Origin: Flavobacterium sp. NRK1
Lineage (GTDB): Bacteria; Bacteroidota; Bacteroidia; Flavobacteriales; Flavobacteriaceae
DNA: 64,000 nt
Direction of reading: 5' to 3'
NCBI RefSeq assembly: GCF_024054175.1
Contig: NZ_JAMXLA010000001.1
Coordinates: forward strand, 410,437 to 474,436
The translations under genes and the position numbers were made by a program. The stretch's first letter is position 1; every line of letters starts with the position of its first letter. The notes under the pieces were generated by a model, which saw only the letters and a list, made by a program, of their open reading frames with translations, ran no database searches and had not been told where the DNA came from. Below, piece after piece: positions 16,506-24,838 of this stretch.

Positions 16506-17471
16506 TTGATAAATAGAGACGCAATACTGGCATCTGCCAAAAAAACTATACTTTCTGAAAGTGAGAGCATTGCTAATCTGGTGCAATACCTTGATAACGA
16601 TTTTGCCGAGGCAGCAGAAATAATTTATAAAAGCCAGGGCCGCCTGGTAGTTACCGGAATAGGCAAAAGCGCCATTATTGCTCAGAAAATTGTTGCTACA
16701 CTTAATTCTACAGGAACACCTTCACTTTTTCTTCATGCCGCCGAAGCCATTCATGGCGATTTAGGCATGGTACAGCCTGGTGATGTAATTATCTGTATAT
16801 CAAAAAGCGGCAACAGCCCCGAAATAAAAGTGCTTGCACCCTTACTGAAACGTTATGGCAATATTCTTATTGCTATGACTGCAAATAAATCTTCTTTTTT
16901 AGGAAAGGAATCTGATTACGTACTTAATGCGTATGTAGAGTCTGAAGCCTGCCCAAACAACCTGGCGCCTACCAACAGTACAACGGCACAGCTTGCTTTA
17001 GGTGATGCACTTGCGGTATGCCTTATGGAAATGCGTGACTTTAAAAGCGAAGATTTCGCTAAATATCATCCCGGCGGAGCCTTAGGTAAAAAACTGCTGC
17101 TGCGCGTAGGAGATATGCTTGACGGAACACATAAACCACAAGTTAGCCCGGATTGCAGCATTAAAAAAGCTATTGTTGAGATTTCTGAAAAGAGGCTCGG
17201 TGTTACAGCGGTTATAGAAAACAATAAAATTATAGGCATAATTACTGATGGAGACATCAGGCGAATGCTTAATGACAGGGACAATATTGCAGGCGTAACT
17301 GCTGCTGATATAATGACCCGAAACCCAAAAACAATTAAAAGCACCGAAATGGCTGCAGATGCCCTTAATACTATGGAAAACTTTGCTATAACACAACTTG
17401 TTGTAGCCGATGAAGGTGAGTATAAAGGTATATTACATTTACATGACATCTTAAAAGAAGGAATAGTATAA
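16506..17471 (+). CDS. kdsD: Arabinose-5-phosphate isomerase, KpsF/GutQ type
   Basis: 321 aa. N-terminal SIS domain (about 35-170) with the sugar-phosphate loops VTGIGKSA and ISKSGNSPEI; then PTNSTTAQLALGDALA and the GALGK segment; two CBS domains (about 205-260 and 270-321). It makes D-arabinose 5-phosphate for Kdo in lipid A-core synthesis. The start is TTG: no ATG or GTG is available before MINRDAIL, and the protein would otherwise lose its first helix. It heads an operon with tatC 1 nt downstream; lptB in the same operon fits an LPS role. Confidence 0.92.
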   Translation: MINRDAILASAKKTILSESESIANLVQYLDNDFAEAAEIIYKSQGRLVVTGIGKSAIIAQKIVATLNSTGTPSLFLHAAEAIHGDLGMVQPGDVIICISKSGNSPEIKVLAPLLKRYGNILIAMTANKSSFLGKESDYVLNAYVESEACPNNLAPTNSTTAQLALGDALAVCLMEMRDFKSEDFAKYHPGGALGKKLLLRVGDMLDGTHKPQVSPDCSIKKAIVEISEKRLGVTAVIENNKIIGIITDGDIRRMLNDRDNIAGVTAADIMTRNPKTIKSTEMAADALNTMENFAITQLVVADEGEYKGILHLHDILKEGIV

Positions 17472-17472
17472 C

Positions 17473-18297
17473 ATGGCAAGAAAAAAAACTCCCGGAGGCG
17501 AAATGTCTTTTCTGGATCACCTGGAAGAACTACGATGGTTATTAGTAAGAAGCTGTATAGCTATTTTGGTTGGCGCATGCGTAGCCTTTGCTTTTAGCGG
17601 ATTTATTTTTGATGAGATCATCTTTGCTCCGCAAAGCGGTGATTTTATTACCTATCGCTTTTTTTGCGACCTTGCAAATAAGTATGATCTCGACAAAAGC
17701 TTCTGTATCAAAGAGCTTCCTTTTGAAATTCAGAGCCGCTCTATGGACGGGCAGTTTTCTACCGATATATGGACCTCCATAACTGCCGGTTTTATAATTG
17801 CATTTCCTTTTATACTATGGGAGTTCTGGAAATTTATAAGCCCTGCACTATATGACAAAGAGAAAAAATATGCTGCAGCATTTATTGTTTTCACTTCATT
17901 ATTATTTTTCGCCGGCGTATTCTTTGGGCATTACCTTATAACACCGCTGTCATTAAACTTTTTAGCAAACTACAGAATAAGTGACGTGGTGAAAAATGAT
18001 ATTGACCTCGACTCTTACCTAAGTCTTGTAAAAACAACGGCTATATCGTGCGGACTGGTTTTTGAGCTGCCGATAGTAATGTACTTTCTTTCTAAGGTTG
18101 GGTTAGTTTCGGCGAAATTCCTTAGAAACTATAGAAGGTATGCCTATGTAATAATACTTATTATTGCAGCTATAGTTACACCTCCGGATGTAGTGAGCCA
18201 GACCATTGTAACCATACCACTTGCAATATTATATGAAACCAGTATATTTATAGCAGCAAGAATGGATAAAAAAAGGGCTAAACAACAAAACGCATAA
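17473..18297 (+). CDS. tatC: Twin-arginine translocase subunit TatC
   Basis: 274 aa with six membrane segments. The N-terminal signature MSFLDHLEELRWLLVRS is the TatC hallmark, with the conserved Glu. The first periplasmic loop is long (about residues 55-95, with two Cys), as in Bacteroidota TatC. FPFILWEFWKFISPALY and the C-terminal APD-like ITPPDVVSQT segment are also conserved. It forms the receptor for twin-arginine signal peptides in the inner membrane. tatA is not in this window. It is co-transcribed: 1 nt after kdsD and 3 nt before the next gene. Confidence 0.95.
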   Translation: MARKKTPGGEMSFLDHLEELRWLLVRSCIAILVGACVAFAFSGFIFDEIIFAPQSGDFITYRFFCDLANKYDLDKSFCIKELPFEIQSRSMDGQFSTDIWTSITAGFIIAFPFILWEFWKFISPALYDKEKKYAAAFIVFTSLLFFAGVFFGHYLITPLSLNFLANYRISDVVKNDIDLDSYLSLVKTTAISCGLVFELPIVMYFLSKVGLVSAKFLRNYRRYAYVIILIIAAIVTPPDVVSQTIVTIPLAILYETSIFIAARMDKKRAKQQNA

Positions 18298-18300
18298 CCA

Positions 18301-18666
18301 ATGGCTGATATAGTAAACGAATTTAACGGGTACCGCCAAAAGATGAATGAGAAGCTTTTGGCTGATAACAACAAGGTTATAAAACGTATTTTTAACCTTG
18401 ACACCAATGCCTATATGGAAGGTGCCCTGGATGTAAAAACTAAAGAGCTTTTAGGATTAGTAGCATCTGTAGTATTGCGTTGTGATGATTGTGTAAAGTA
18501 CCATCTTGAAACCTGCTACAAAGAAGGCCTCACTAAAGAACAGGTAATGGAAGCTTTAAGTATAGGAACGCTGGTTGGCGGAACTATTGTTATTCCTCAT
18601 CTTCGCCGGGCTTATGAGTTCTGGGAAGCCCTGGAAGAAAACACCAACAACACTACAACTGTTTAA
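18301..18666 (+). CDS. Carboxymuconolactone decarboxylase-family protein (AhpD-like)
   Basis: 121 aa, all-helical. The CxxC-x3-H motif of AhpD-like members is present as CDDC at 61-64 and His68, which suggests a thiol-disulfide or peroxidase-partner role rather than lactone decarboxylation. It sits inside the kdsD-tatC-lptB operon (3 nt after tatC, 12 nt before lptB). A link to LPS or Tat function is not obvious. Confidence 0.88.
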   Translation: MADIVNEFNGYRQKMNEKLLADNNKVIKRIFNLDTNAYMEGALDVKTKELLGLVASVVLRCDDCVKYHLETCYKEGLTKEQVMEALSIGTLVGGTIVIPHLRRAYEFWEALEENTNNTTTV

Positions 18667-18678
18667 AACAGATATCTT

Positions 18679-19464
18679 ATGAAATTAAGAGCAGAAAATT
18701 TAATTAAAACATACAAAGGCCGTAGTGTTGTAAAAGGGATATCGGTAGAAGTTAATCAGGGTGAAATTGTAGGATTATTAGGGCCGAACGGTGCCGGTAA
18801 AACCACATCTTTCTATATGATAGTAGGATTGGTAAAACCAAACAGCGGAAAGATTTTTCTTGACAAGACTGAAATTACCAATTTTCCAATGTACAAAAGG
18901 GCACAGCATGGTATTGGCTATCTGGCGCAGGAAGCTTCTGTTTTTAGAAAATTAAGTATAGAAGATAATATTTTAAGTGTATTACAGCTTACTAATCTTT
19001 CTAAAAAAGAACAGGAAGCAAAAATGGAAGCCCTGATTGATGAGTTTTCCTTACAACATATCCGTACTAACCGTGGCGACCTTTTATCGGGTGGTGAGCG
19101 ACGTCGTACTGAAATTGCACGTGCACTGGCTACTGACCCTAAATTTATCCTTCTTGATGAACCCTTTGCAGGGGTTGACCCTGTAGCGGTTGAAGATATA
19201 CAGCGAATTGTAGCCCAATTAAAAAATAAAAATATCGGAATTCTTATTACCGACCACAATGTGCAGGAAACTCTTGCAATTACAGACAAGACATACCTTA
19301 TGTTTGAAGGAGGAATACTTAAAGCCGGTGTACCCGAAGAGCTGGTACAGGATGAAATTGTACGTAAGGTGTATCTTGGGCAGAACTTTGAGCTCCGCAA
19401 AAAGAAAATTGATTTTCACTCACCAAAGGGTGGCCACGAAGTACCGGAACAGGAAAACTTTTAA
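18679..19464 (+). CDS. lptB: LPS export ABC transporter ATPase LptB
   Basis: 261 aa. ABC ATPase with Walker A GPNGAGKTT (35-43), Q-loop in GYLAQEASVFRKL, signature LSGGERRRTEIARAL (about 138-152), Walker B ILLDEPFAG and the H-loop in ITDHNVQET. The ERRR after LSGG and the overall match are those of LptB rather than of an importer. With LptFG it extracts LPS from the inner membrane. About 20 C-terminal residues (SPKGGHEVPEQENF) extend past the core. Last gene of the operon; a terminator follows. Confidence 0.93.
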   Translation: MKLRAENLIKTYKGRSVVKGISVEVNQGEIVGLLGPNGAGKTTSFYMIVGLVKPNSGKIFLDKTEITNFPMYKRAQHGIGYLAQEASVFRKLSIEDNILSVLQLTNLSKKEQEAKMEALIDEFSLQHIRTNRGDLLSGGERRRTEIARALATDPKFILLDEPFAGVDPVAVEDIQRIVAQLKNKNIGILITDHNVQETLAITDKTYLMFEGGILKAGVPEELVQDEIVRKVYLGQNFELRKKKIDFHSPKGGHEVPEQENF

Positions 19465-19472
19465 ATTATAGA

Positions 19473-19494
19473 AGCGCGGAAATATTTCCGCGCT
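19473..19494 (+). terminator. Rho-independent terminator after lptB
   Basis: AGCGCGGAAA and its reverse complement TTTCCGCGCT around a TA centre, followed by a T-run (TTTTTA). It closes the kdsD-tatC-CMD-lptB operon 8 nt after the stop codon. Confidence 0.88.
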
Positions 19495-19515
19495 TTTTTA
19501 TTCTAATTAAATGAA

Positions 19516-19973
19516 ATGATGATACACTTATTACGAACAGATTCTAATAATAAAGATTTTCAGTATCTGGTAAATTTATTAGATAAACATCTACACATTT
19601 TAAATGGTAATAAAAATGTTTTTTTTGCACAGTATAACAAAATTGATGCTCTTAAACATACTATAGTTGCATATCAGAATAATATACCTGTTGGCTGCGG
19701 CGCTATTAAAGAATATGAATATGGAATTGCCGAGATAAAAAGAATGTATGTCCTGGAAGATAAAAGAGGGCTGGGTATTGCCACCAAAGTATTAATGGAA
19801 CTTGAAAAATGGGCTGCAGAACTTAGTTATACTAAATGTATTTTAGAAACCAGTATTCATTTAGCAGTGCTGTTGCTTTATATAAAAGCAATAATTACAG
19901 ATCTATACCAAATTACGGACAATATAAAGGAATAAAAAACAGCATATGTTTTGAAAAGGTTTTAAAGCAATGA
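19516..19973 (+). pseudogene. GNAT-family N-acetyltransferase with a C-terminal frameshift
   Basis: The first ~117 codons encode a GNAT domain with the acetyl-CoA loop (KRMYVLEDKRGLGIATKVL, R-G-x-G-x-A). After LETSIHLA the frame drifts into a poor tail and stops at 19935. In another frame the family-typical ending appears, starting at 19869: AVALYKSNNYRSIPNYGQYK and then a NSICFEKVLK-type end, stop at 19971-19973. One missing base next to 19867-19868 explains both, restoring a protein of about 152 aa. As written, the gene lacks the final strand and helix of the fold and is probably inactive, unless the sequence is in error. Confidence 0.75.
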
Positions 19974-19986
19974 TGCCGGATTTTTT

Positions 19987-20012
19987 AAAAATACCCATTA
20001 TTAGGTATTTTT
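19987..20012. promoter_or_regulatory. Palindrome AAAAATACC-N8-GGTATTTTT
   Basis: Nine-bp perfect arms around an 8-nt spacer, 14 nt after the end of the frameshifted GNAT gene. With the T-run behind it, it may be the GNAT terminator. Its centre also lies about 44 nt upstream of the transcription start predicted from the -7 element at 20031, a position typical of activator sites. I cannot decide between the two. Confidence 0.5.
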
Positions 20013-20030
20013 TCAGGACAGGTTGTGCCC

Positions 20031-20101
20031 TATTTTTGAACCACAAACCAACAACCAATCTTAACTAAAAGCATCCTTATTTCCATTGGGGGTGCTTTTT
20101 T
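20031..20101 (+). ncRNA. Possible small RNA: promoter, short leader, terminator, no ORF
   Basis: TATTTTTG (20031-20038) is a perfect -7 element followed after about 30 nt by a hairpin with a T6 tail (arms 20067-20076 and 20090-20099, one G-U pair, 13-nt loop). No open frame fits in between. A transcript of about 55-60 nt rich in ACCACAAACCAACAACC would result. The hairpin also overlaps the stop codon of the convergent lysozyme gene and could simply be its terminator, so the RNA is only a candidate. Confidence 0.3.
20067..20101. terminator. Terminator hairpin at the end of the GH25 gene
   Basis: AAAAGCATCC and GGGTGCTTTT pair with one G-U across a 13-nt loop. On the minus strand it overlaps the GH25 stop codon and ends in TTTT; on the plus strand a T6 run follows. 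Confidence 0.6.
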
Positions 20102-20963
20102 ATTTTGCAAGCATTTTTAGTTCTTCAAAACTGCCATTATAAATATCTACATCAACGCTGGTATCTATTCCTTCCAGTATTGCCTTATCAGTAAATTGCC
20201 AGAAAAGCCATTCTTTTCTTATCCTGTCTTCAAAAAAACTGTAATTAGCTATCCAAAGATCGTAACCCTCAAATTCTTTTTTAAGAAAATCAGTATAAAA
20301 GCTCTCTCCACTATAAACAACAGGCTTTACGCCGTAATACTTTTCAACTTTTGTAAGCCAGCGCTTTAAACCCATTTTAAGGCTGTCAAGGTTTTGTCTG
20401 TTTGGTATTTTTTCTATATCCAGTACAGGGGGAAGATCACCTTTCTTAAGTTTTACATTCTTAATAAAATTATCAGCTTGTTTCAGCGAATTTTCATCCG
20501 GTCTGTAATAATGGTAGGCCCCTCTTAAATAACCGCTAACTTTAGCGCCTTTCCAGTTATTTTTAAATTCACTGTCAAGACCGTCTCTTCCGGCAGTTGC
20601 ACGTACAAACACAAATCCTAACGGAAAATCTATATTATCATTTTTTACAGCTTCCCAGTCAATCTTACCCTGATAGTGCGATACATCAATACCAAAAACT
20701 TTATCTTTATGCCTTGCTATAATTTCATAAGTCCGCAGATCGGCAATTTTTCGCTCTTCTTTATATAAAGCTTCAATACGTTTATTTGTTTTAAAACCCA
20801 GCCAATACAGAACGCCATGCCTGTACTGATAAACCATGGCTATCATAAAAGCCAGCAACAGCAAAAGGAGAGAATATTTTAATATTTTCCCCTGAGTAAT
20901 TGATTTATTATTTTTTTTTGATCTTGCTCTTCTTGCAGCTGGTTTAGGCGGCTGGCGTTTCAT
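20100..20963 (-). CDS. GH25-family lysozyme, membrane-anchored
   Basis: 287 aa. A basic N-terminus rich in Arg/Lys/Pro precedes one membrane helix (about 31-46), so the enzyme faces the periplasm. The GH25 barrel starts with FGIDVSHYQG (D93) and carries the catalytic DIE (D182, E184) in PPVLDIEK; AYHYYRP and DLWIANY are also family typical. It would cleave the peptidoglycan MurNAc-GlcNAc bond. It lies 7 nt downstream of pssA on the same strand, probably an operon, with no obvious functional link beyond the envelope. Confidence 0.9.
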   Translation of the reverse strand: MKRQPPKPAARRARSKKNNKSITQGKILKYSLLLLLLAFMIAMVYQYRHGVLYWLGFKTNKRIEALYKEERKIADLRTYEIIARHKDKVFGIDVSHYQGKIDWEAVKNDNIDFPLGFVFVRATAGRDGLDSEFKNNWKGAKVSGYLRGAYHYYRPDENSLKQADNFIKNVKLKKGDLPPVLDIEKIPNRQNLDSLKMGLKRWLTKVEKYYGVKPVVYSGESFYTDFLKKEFEGYDLWIANYSFFEDRIRKEWLFWQFTDKAILEGIDTSVDVDIYNGSFEELKMLAK

Positions 20964-20970
20964 AGATTAT

Positions 20971-21720
20971 TTAAACAGCAGCAGTTTTATTAAACTTATT
21001 GTTTATAGCCGAAAGCAGTACATATAAAAATATAATAAGCGGTATGCCTAAGTATTGAAAGAAAAATAATAATAGTACTGAAAGTATTAAAAATACAACC
21101 TGTATTTTATTTGTTTCCCAGTTAAAATATTTAACCTTAAGCGAAAACAAAGGAATTTCGGCATTAAGCATATAAGCACTTACAATGCTTATCCCTACCA
21201 ATACGAAAGGATTGCTTAACATATCAAACACAAAACCTGTACCGTCAGAATGTGCCTGTATAACCGGAAGGCTTAATATAAATAAGGCATTTGCTGGTGT
21301 TGGCAAACCAATAAATGAGTCGGTCTGGCGGGTATCTACATTAAACTTAGCAAGCCTGTAACATGAAGCCAATGTAATAATAAATCCTGCAAAAGGCAGC
21401 ATACCTAAATAGAAATTGTCTGCGCTAAGATTGTATTCTTCCTGATTATCGGCAATACCAGAAAGCATCTGAAACATGATAAGCCCCGGCACAACACCAC
21501 TTGTTACCATATCCGCTAATGAATCCAATTGTAGCCCTATCGGACTCTGCGCTTTAAGGATACGGGCAAAGAAGCCATCCCAAAAATCAAAAAATATACC
21601 TATACAAACCCAAACAAAAGCCATTTGGTAATGTGTATTAAACGCATACATAAGGGCAATAAGCCCCGATGAAAGATTACATAATGTAATTAGGTTTGGA
21701 ATATGTTTCTTAAATGGCAT
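20971..21720 (-). CDS. pssA: CDP-diacylglycerol--serine O-phosphatidyltransferase
   Basis: 249 aa, integral membrane. The CDP-alcohol phosphatidyltransferase motif is complete: D48-G49-x2-A52-R53-x8-G62-x3-D66-x3-D70 (WDGFFARILK, then GLQLDSLAD). It makes phosphatidylserine, the precursor of phosphatidylethanolamine, in the inner membrane. The N-terminus (HIPNLITLCNLSSGL) is the one usual for PssA. A TAACTTTG promoter lies 25 nt upstream of the ATG. The divergent neighbour is porV2. Confidence 0.93.
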   Translation of the reverse strand: MPFKKHIPNLITLCNLSSGLIALMYAFNTHYQMAFVWVCIGIFFDFWDGFFARILKAQSPIGLQLDSLADMVTSGVVPGLIMFQMLSGIADNQEEYNLSADNFYLGMLPFAGFIITLASCYRLAKFNVDTRQTDSFIGLPTPANALFILSLPVIQAHSDGTGFVFDMLSNPFVLVGISIVSAYMLNAEIPLFSLKVKYFNWETNKIQVVFLILSVLLLFFFQYLGIPLIIFLYVLLSAINNKFNKTAAV

Positions 21721-21744
21721 AGGTCGTTTAATTTTTTATATGCA

Positions 21745-21752
21745 CAAAGTTA
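21745..21752 (-). promoter_or_regulatory. -7 promoter element of pssA
   Basis: The minus strand reads TAACTTTG (TAnnTTTG), placing the transcription start about 20 nt before the pssA ATG at 21720. Confidence 0.5.
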
Positions 21753-21823
21753 ACACAATAAGTTAATAGAATTGGAGTTTAGTAATTGAGAATTTTATAT
21801 CATATTTGCACAAAATAACAGCA

Positions 21824-22897
21824 TTGAGAAAGATATTTTTTATTTTATCCTTTTTATCCACCTTTTTAACTTATAGCCAGTCAGTTAGAAAATACTCCAA
21901 TGAATTTATGAATATTGGGGTAGATGCTGCCGCACTGGGTATGAGCAATGCTGTTACCGGCCATACAGCAGATGTAAATTCAGGATACTGGAATCCCGCA
22001 GGGCTTATTAATGTTCAGGACAAACAACTTGCCCTTATGCATGCCAGTTACTTTGCTAATATTGCACAATATGACTATGCCGCTTTTGCAATGCCGATAG
22101 ACGACAGGAGTGCTTTTGGAATTTCGGTAATCCGTTTTGGGGTCGATGACATATTAAACACAACACAACTAATAGATAGTCAGGGTAATATTGACTACAA
22201 TAGGATAAGTCTTTTTTCTGCCGCAGATTACGGAGTAACTGTTTCCTATGCCCGAAAACTTCCTCTTGACGGTTTTAACTATGGTATTAATGCGAAAGTC
22301 ATTCGCAGAAATATAGGTAAATTTGCCAACTCATGGGGCTTCGGTTTTGATTTTGGAATTCAGTATGAAACCAAAAACGAATGGAAAGTTGGCTTAATGC
22401 TCCGCGATATTACTACCACTTATAATGTTTGGCAGATAGATGAAGACGAGTATAACACTATTAAAGACGCTGTACCCGGACAAAATCAGGAACTACCTGA
22501 AACAACAGAAATCACACTTCCAAAAGCTCAATTAGGTATAGCAAAAAAATTTATAATACACTACGACTATAGTATATTAGCAGCAGCCAATTTAAATATG
22601 CAGTTTGCCCAGACTAATGATATTATTTCTACCGAAGTTGTAAGTATAGATCCCGCTATAGGCTTTGAGTTTGGATATATAGATTTAGTATATCTTAGAG
22701 GTGGTGTGGGAAACTTTCAGAATGTAAAAGAAATAGATAATTCTACATCCTTAAGTTTTCAGCCTAATATAGGATTAGGTTTTAAATATAAGGGAATACA
22801 GGTAGATTATGCCTTAACAGATATTGGAGATCAAAGTGCAGCACTATATTCAAATATCTTTTCTTTAAAAGTAGATTTAGGAATTTTCAGAAACTAA
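21824..22897 (+). CDS. PorV/PorQ-type outer-membrane barrel protein (PorV2-like)
   Basis: 357 aa from TTG 21824. This start gives a clean signal peptide (LRKIFFILSFLSTFLTYSQS, first residue read as Met). The more upstream TTG at 21806 overlaps the promoter-like TATTTGC. The body is a beta-barrel with family features near the N-terminus: FMNIGVDAAALGMSNAV and NSGYWNPAGL. PorV proteins act in the type IX secretion system as shuttles for cargo; the PorV2 branch is of less certain role. Only 5 nt separate it from the next gene. Alternation of aromatic and polar residues fits an outer-membrane location. Confidence 0.85.
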   Translation: MRKIFFILSFLSTFLTYSQSVRKYSNEFMNIGVDAAALGMSNAVTGHTADVNSGYWNPAGLINVQDKQLALMHASYFANIAQYDYAAFAMPIDDRSAFGISVIRFGVDDILNTTQLIDSQGNIDYNRISLFSAADYGVTVSYARKLPLDGFNYGINAKVIRRNIGKFANSWGFGFDFGIQYETKNEWKVGLMLRDITTTYNVWQIDEDEYNTIKDAVPGQNQELPETTEITLPKAQLGIAKKFIIHYDYSILAAANLNMQFAQTNDIISTEVVSIDPAIGFEFGYIDLVYLRGGVGNFQNVKEIDNSTSLSFQPNIGLGFKYKGIQVDYALTDIGDQSAALYSNIFSLKVDLGIFRN

Positions 22898-22902
22898 TAA
22901 CC

Positions 22903-24030
22903 ATGCAAAAAATTAAAATTTTTACTGCATTACTCTTAGTACTATTTTCAGTTCCCACTAAAACCTTTGCACAGATTCCATTATCAGATGAATCAAAAAT
23001 CAGCCTGTTAACCTGTGGTCCGGGAAAAGAACTATATTCCGTTTTTGGCCATACAGCTATAAGGGTTTATGATCCTGCTACCCGGTTTGATGTTGTTTAC
23101 AATTTTGGCACATTCGATTTTGATACACCTAATTTTTATGCAAAATTTGTAAAAGGCGATCTTCAGTATTTTGTATCTGCAAGCTCTTATAACGATTTCG
23201 TTTTCACCTACCAATACTATAACAGAGATGTTTTTGAACAGGTATTAAATCTTACCCAACAACAAAAGCAGGGCATTGCCAATGAACTGGCAACAACTCT
23301 GATTAGTGATAAACGTTTTTATACCTATAAATTTATTCACCGCAACTGTACCACTATGGTAGCAGATATATTAAACAGATACATACCGGGAAAAATTTCA
23401 CTTAAGAATGAAGATTTGGGTATGACATACAGAGAAATCATACACAGTAAGCTTAACGGTCATTTTTTTGAAGATTTAGGAATAAACCTGACTTTTGGAA
23501 TGCCTACTGATAAAACATCTGAAAAATTATTCCTCCCTGAAGAATTAATGCAGGGAGTAGCCAATACAACTACACCATTAGGTCCGCTTACCAATGGTAC
23601 TATAGAAGTTTATAAGGCAACTCCGGAAAAAACAGGTTTTTCTTTAAATAACTTTTATGTTTTTGCTTTGTTCATATTACTATTAGCAGCATTAAGCGGT
23701 AAAAAATTAATGCAGAGATCATTTTTGGCTATCGCAGGATTATTAGGTGTATTCTTTTGTTTTGTAGGCTTATATTCTTCTCACACTGAATTAATATGGA
23801 ATTATAACATTCTTATGCTAAATCCTTTCTATTTACTACTACTCTATTTTAGCTTTAAGAATAACTTCAAAGGCATTTTAATAACCAGCTATATCTGTAT
23901 AGGCTTTCTTGCACTATATTCAATTATAATGCTTAATAAGCCACATTTAGCAATAACATCTCCATTATTATTACTAACTATTATTGTAGTACTGCGCAAT
24001 AGCTTCACTGCTAAGAAAAAATTAGCCTGA
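22903..24030 (+). CDS. Lnb-like protein (DUF4105), candidate lipoprotein N-acyltransferase
   Basis: 375 aa. Signal peptide (about 1-23, FAQ), a periplasmic domain of about 220 residues, then five hydrophobic helices at the C-terminus. The domain carries the two conserved stretches of the Lnb/DUF4105 family: FGHTAIRV (His50) and HRNCTTM (His146, Cys149), a likely Cys-His active site. Lnb of Bacteroides adds the third acyl chain to outer-membrane lipoproteins in place of Lnt. That this protein does the same is by homology as I recall it, not shown here. It is translated 5 nt after porV2. Confidence 0.78.
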   Translation: MQKIKIFTALLLVLFSVPTKTFAQIPLSDESKISLLTCGPGKELYSVFGHTAIRVYDPATRFDVVYNFGTFDFDTPNFYAKFVKGDLQYFVSASSYNDFVFTYQYYNRDVFEQVLNLTQQQKQGIANELATTLISDKRFYTYKFIHRNCTTMVADILNRYIPGKISLKNEDLGMTYREIIHSKLNGHFFEDLGINLTFGMPTDKTSEKLFLPEELMQGVANTTTPLGPLTNGTIEVYKATPEKTGFSLNNFYVFALFILLLAALSGKKLMQRSFLAIAGLLGVFFCFVGLYSSHTELIWNYNILMLNPFYLLLLYFSFKNNFKGILITSYICIGFLALYSIIMLNKPHLAITSPLLLLTIIVVLRNSFTAKKKLA

Positions 24031-24036
24031 ATTGGT

Positions 24037-24044
24037 TATTTTTG
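24037..24044 (+). promoter_or_regulatory. -7 promoter element of the CapC-like phosphatase gene
   Basis: TATTTTTG (TAnnTTTG), 25 nt before the TTG start at 24070 and just after the Lnb-like stop codon. Confidence 0.45.
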
Positions 24045-24069
24045 TATTTCTAACTTAAAATAAAATATT

Positions 24070-24807
24070 TTGTTTTTATTTAATAAACCCAAACCCAGCC
24101 TGGCAGATTTAATTCCGGAGGGATATATTGATATTCATTCTCATTTACTGCCAGATATAGATGATGGTGCTAAAAATGAGGAGCATTCCTTAAAATTAAT
24201 AAATAGCTTAAGGGAATACGGTTTCAGCGAATTTATAACTACTCCACACGTCCTTACCGGCGTTTGGAACAATACAAAAGAAGGAATAATATCTACAGAA
24301 ACGAGAGCTAAAAAATTTTTAAAAGAGCAAAGCATACAAAATCCATTTAAGGCAGCTGCCGAATACATAATGGACGAAACGTTTTCTAATCTTTTTAAAT
24401 CAGAACCATTACTTACTTTAAAAGATAATTTTGTATTGGTGGAAATGTCATACATCAACGCACCAATTCAGCTTTATGATATTATTTATGACCTTCAGGT
24501 GGCAGGATACAAACCTGTATTAGCTCATCCAGAACGTTATTTATTCTATCATAAACGATTTGAAGAATATGCTAAACTAAAAAAATCGGGATGCAAATTT
24601 CAAATTAATCTGCTATCGGTAGTTGGATATTACGGTAAAGAAGTATTAGAAACTGCTCAAAAACTGTTAGATGATGATATGATAGATTTTGCCGGATCTG
24701 ACACACATCATGAACGCCATACAGACGCTTATAAAAATAAAGTTCAAATAAAGAAAACAGATAAACTGTTAACAGCACTAAAAAACAATTCCCTTTTTAA
24801 AAATTAA
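24070..24807 (+). CDS. PHP-type tyrosine-protein phosphatase, CapC/CpsB/YwqE-like
   Basis: 245 aa. PHP metal-site motifs are all present: DIHSHLLPDIDDG (residues 21-33), TTPHV, AHPERY and the final FAGSDTHH. This family dephosphorylates the BY-kinase that controls polysaccharide chain assembly. The start is TTG (LFLFNKPKP, first residue Met); no ATG precedes. The gene converges on wzc, its probable substrate, and the shared 20-bp hairpin begins within the last eight codons. It is the only gene of the polysaccharide locus on the plus strand. Confidence 0.88.
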   Translation: MFLFNKPKPSLADLIPEGYIDIHSHLLPDIDDGAKNEEHSLKLINSLREYGFSEFITTPHVLTGVWNNTKEGIISTETRAKKFLKEQSIQNPFKAAAEYIMDETFSNLFKSEPLLTLKDNFVLVEMSYINAPIQLYDIIYDLQVAGYKPVLAHPERYLFYHKRFEEYAKLKKSGCKFQINLLSVVGYYGKEVLETAQKLLDDDMIDFAGSDTHHERHTDAYKNKVQIKKTDKLLTALKNNSLFKN

Positions 24808-24823
24808 AAAGGGAATTGTTTTT
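24781..24823. terminator. 20-bp perfect hairpin terminating both the phosphatase gene and wzc
   Basis: Arms 24781-24800 and 24804-24823 pair without mismatch around a 3-nt loop (stem AAAAACAATTCCCTTTTTAA). The phosphatase stop codon (24805-24807) lies inside the second arm. T-runs flank on both strands; wzc ends at 24839 on the minus strand. Confidence 0.92.
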
Positions 24824-24838
24824 ATAATCATTTTGCTT

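Noticed and set aside
17066..17479. Two frames of 104-137 codons antisense to kdsD.
   Set aside because: They fall on the CBS domains of a certain gene and have no independent start signal.
18918..19400. A 160-codon frame antisense to lptB.
   Set aside because: Ser/Arg-rich shadow of the ABC ATPase, no promoter or family match.
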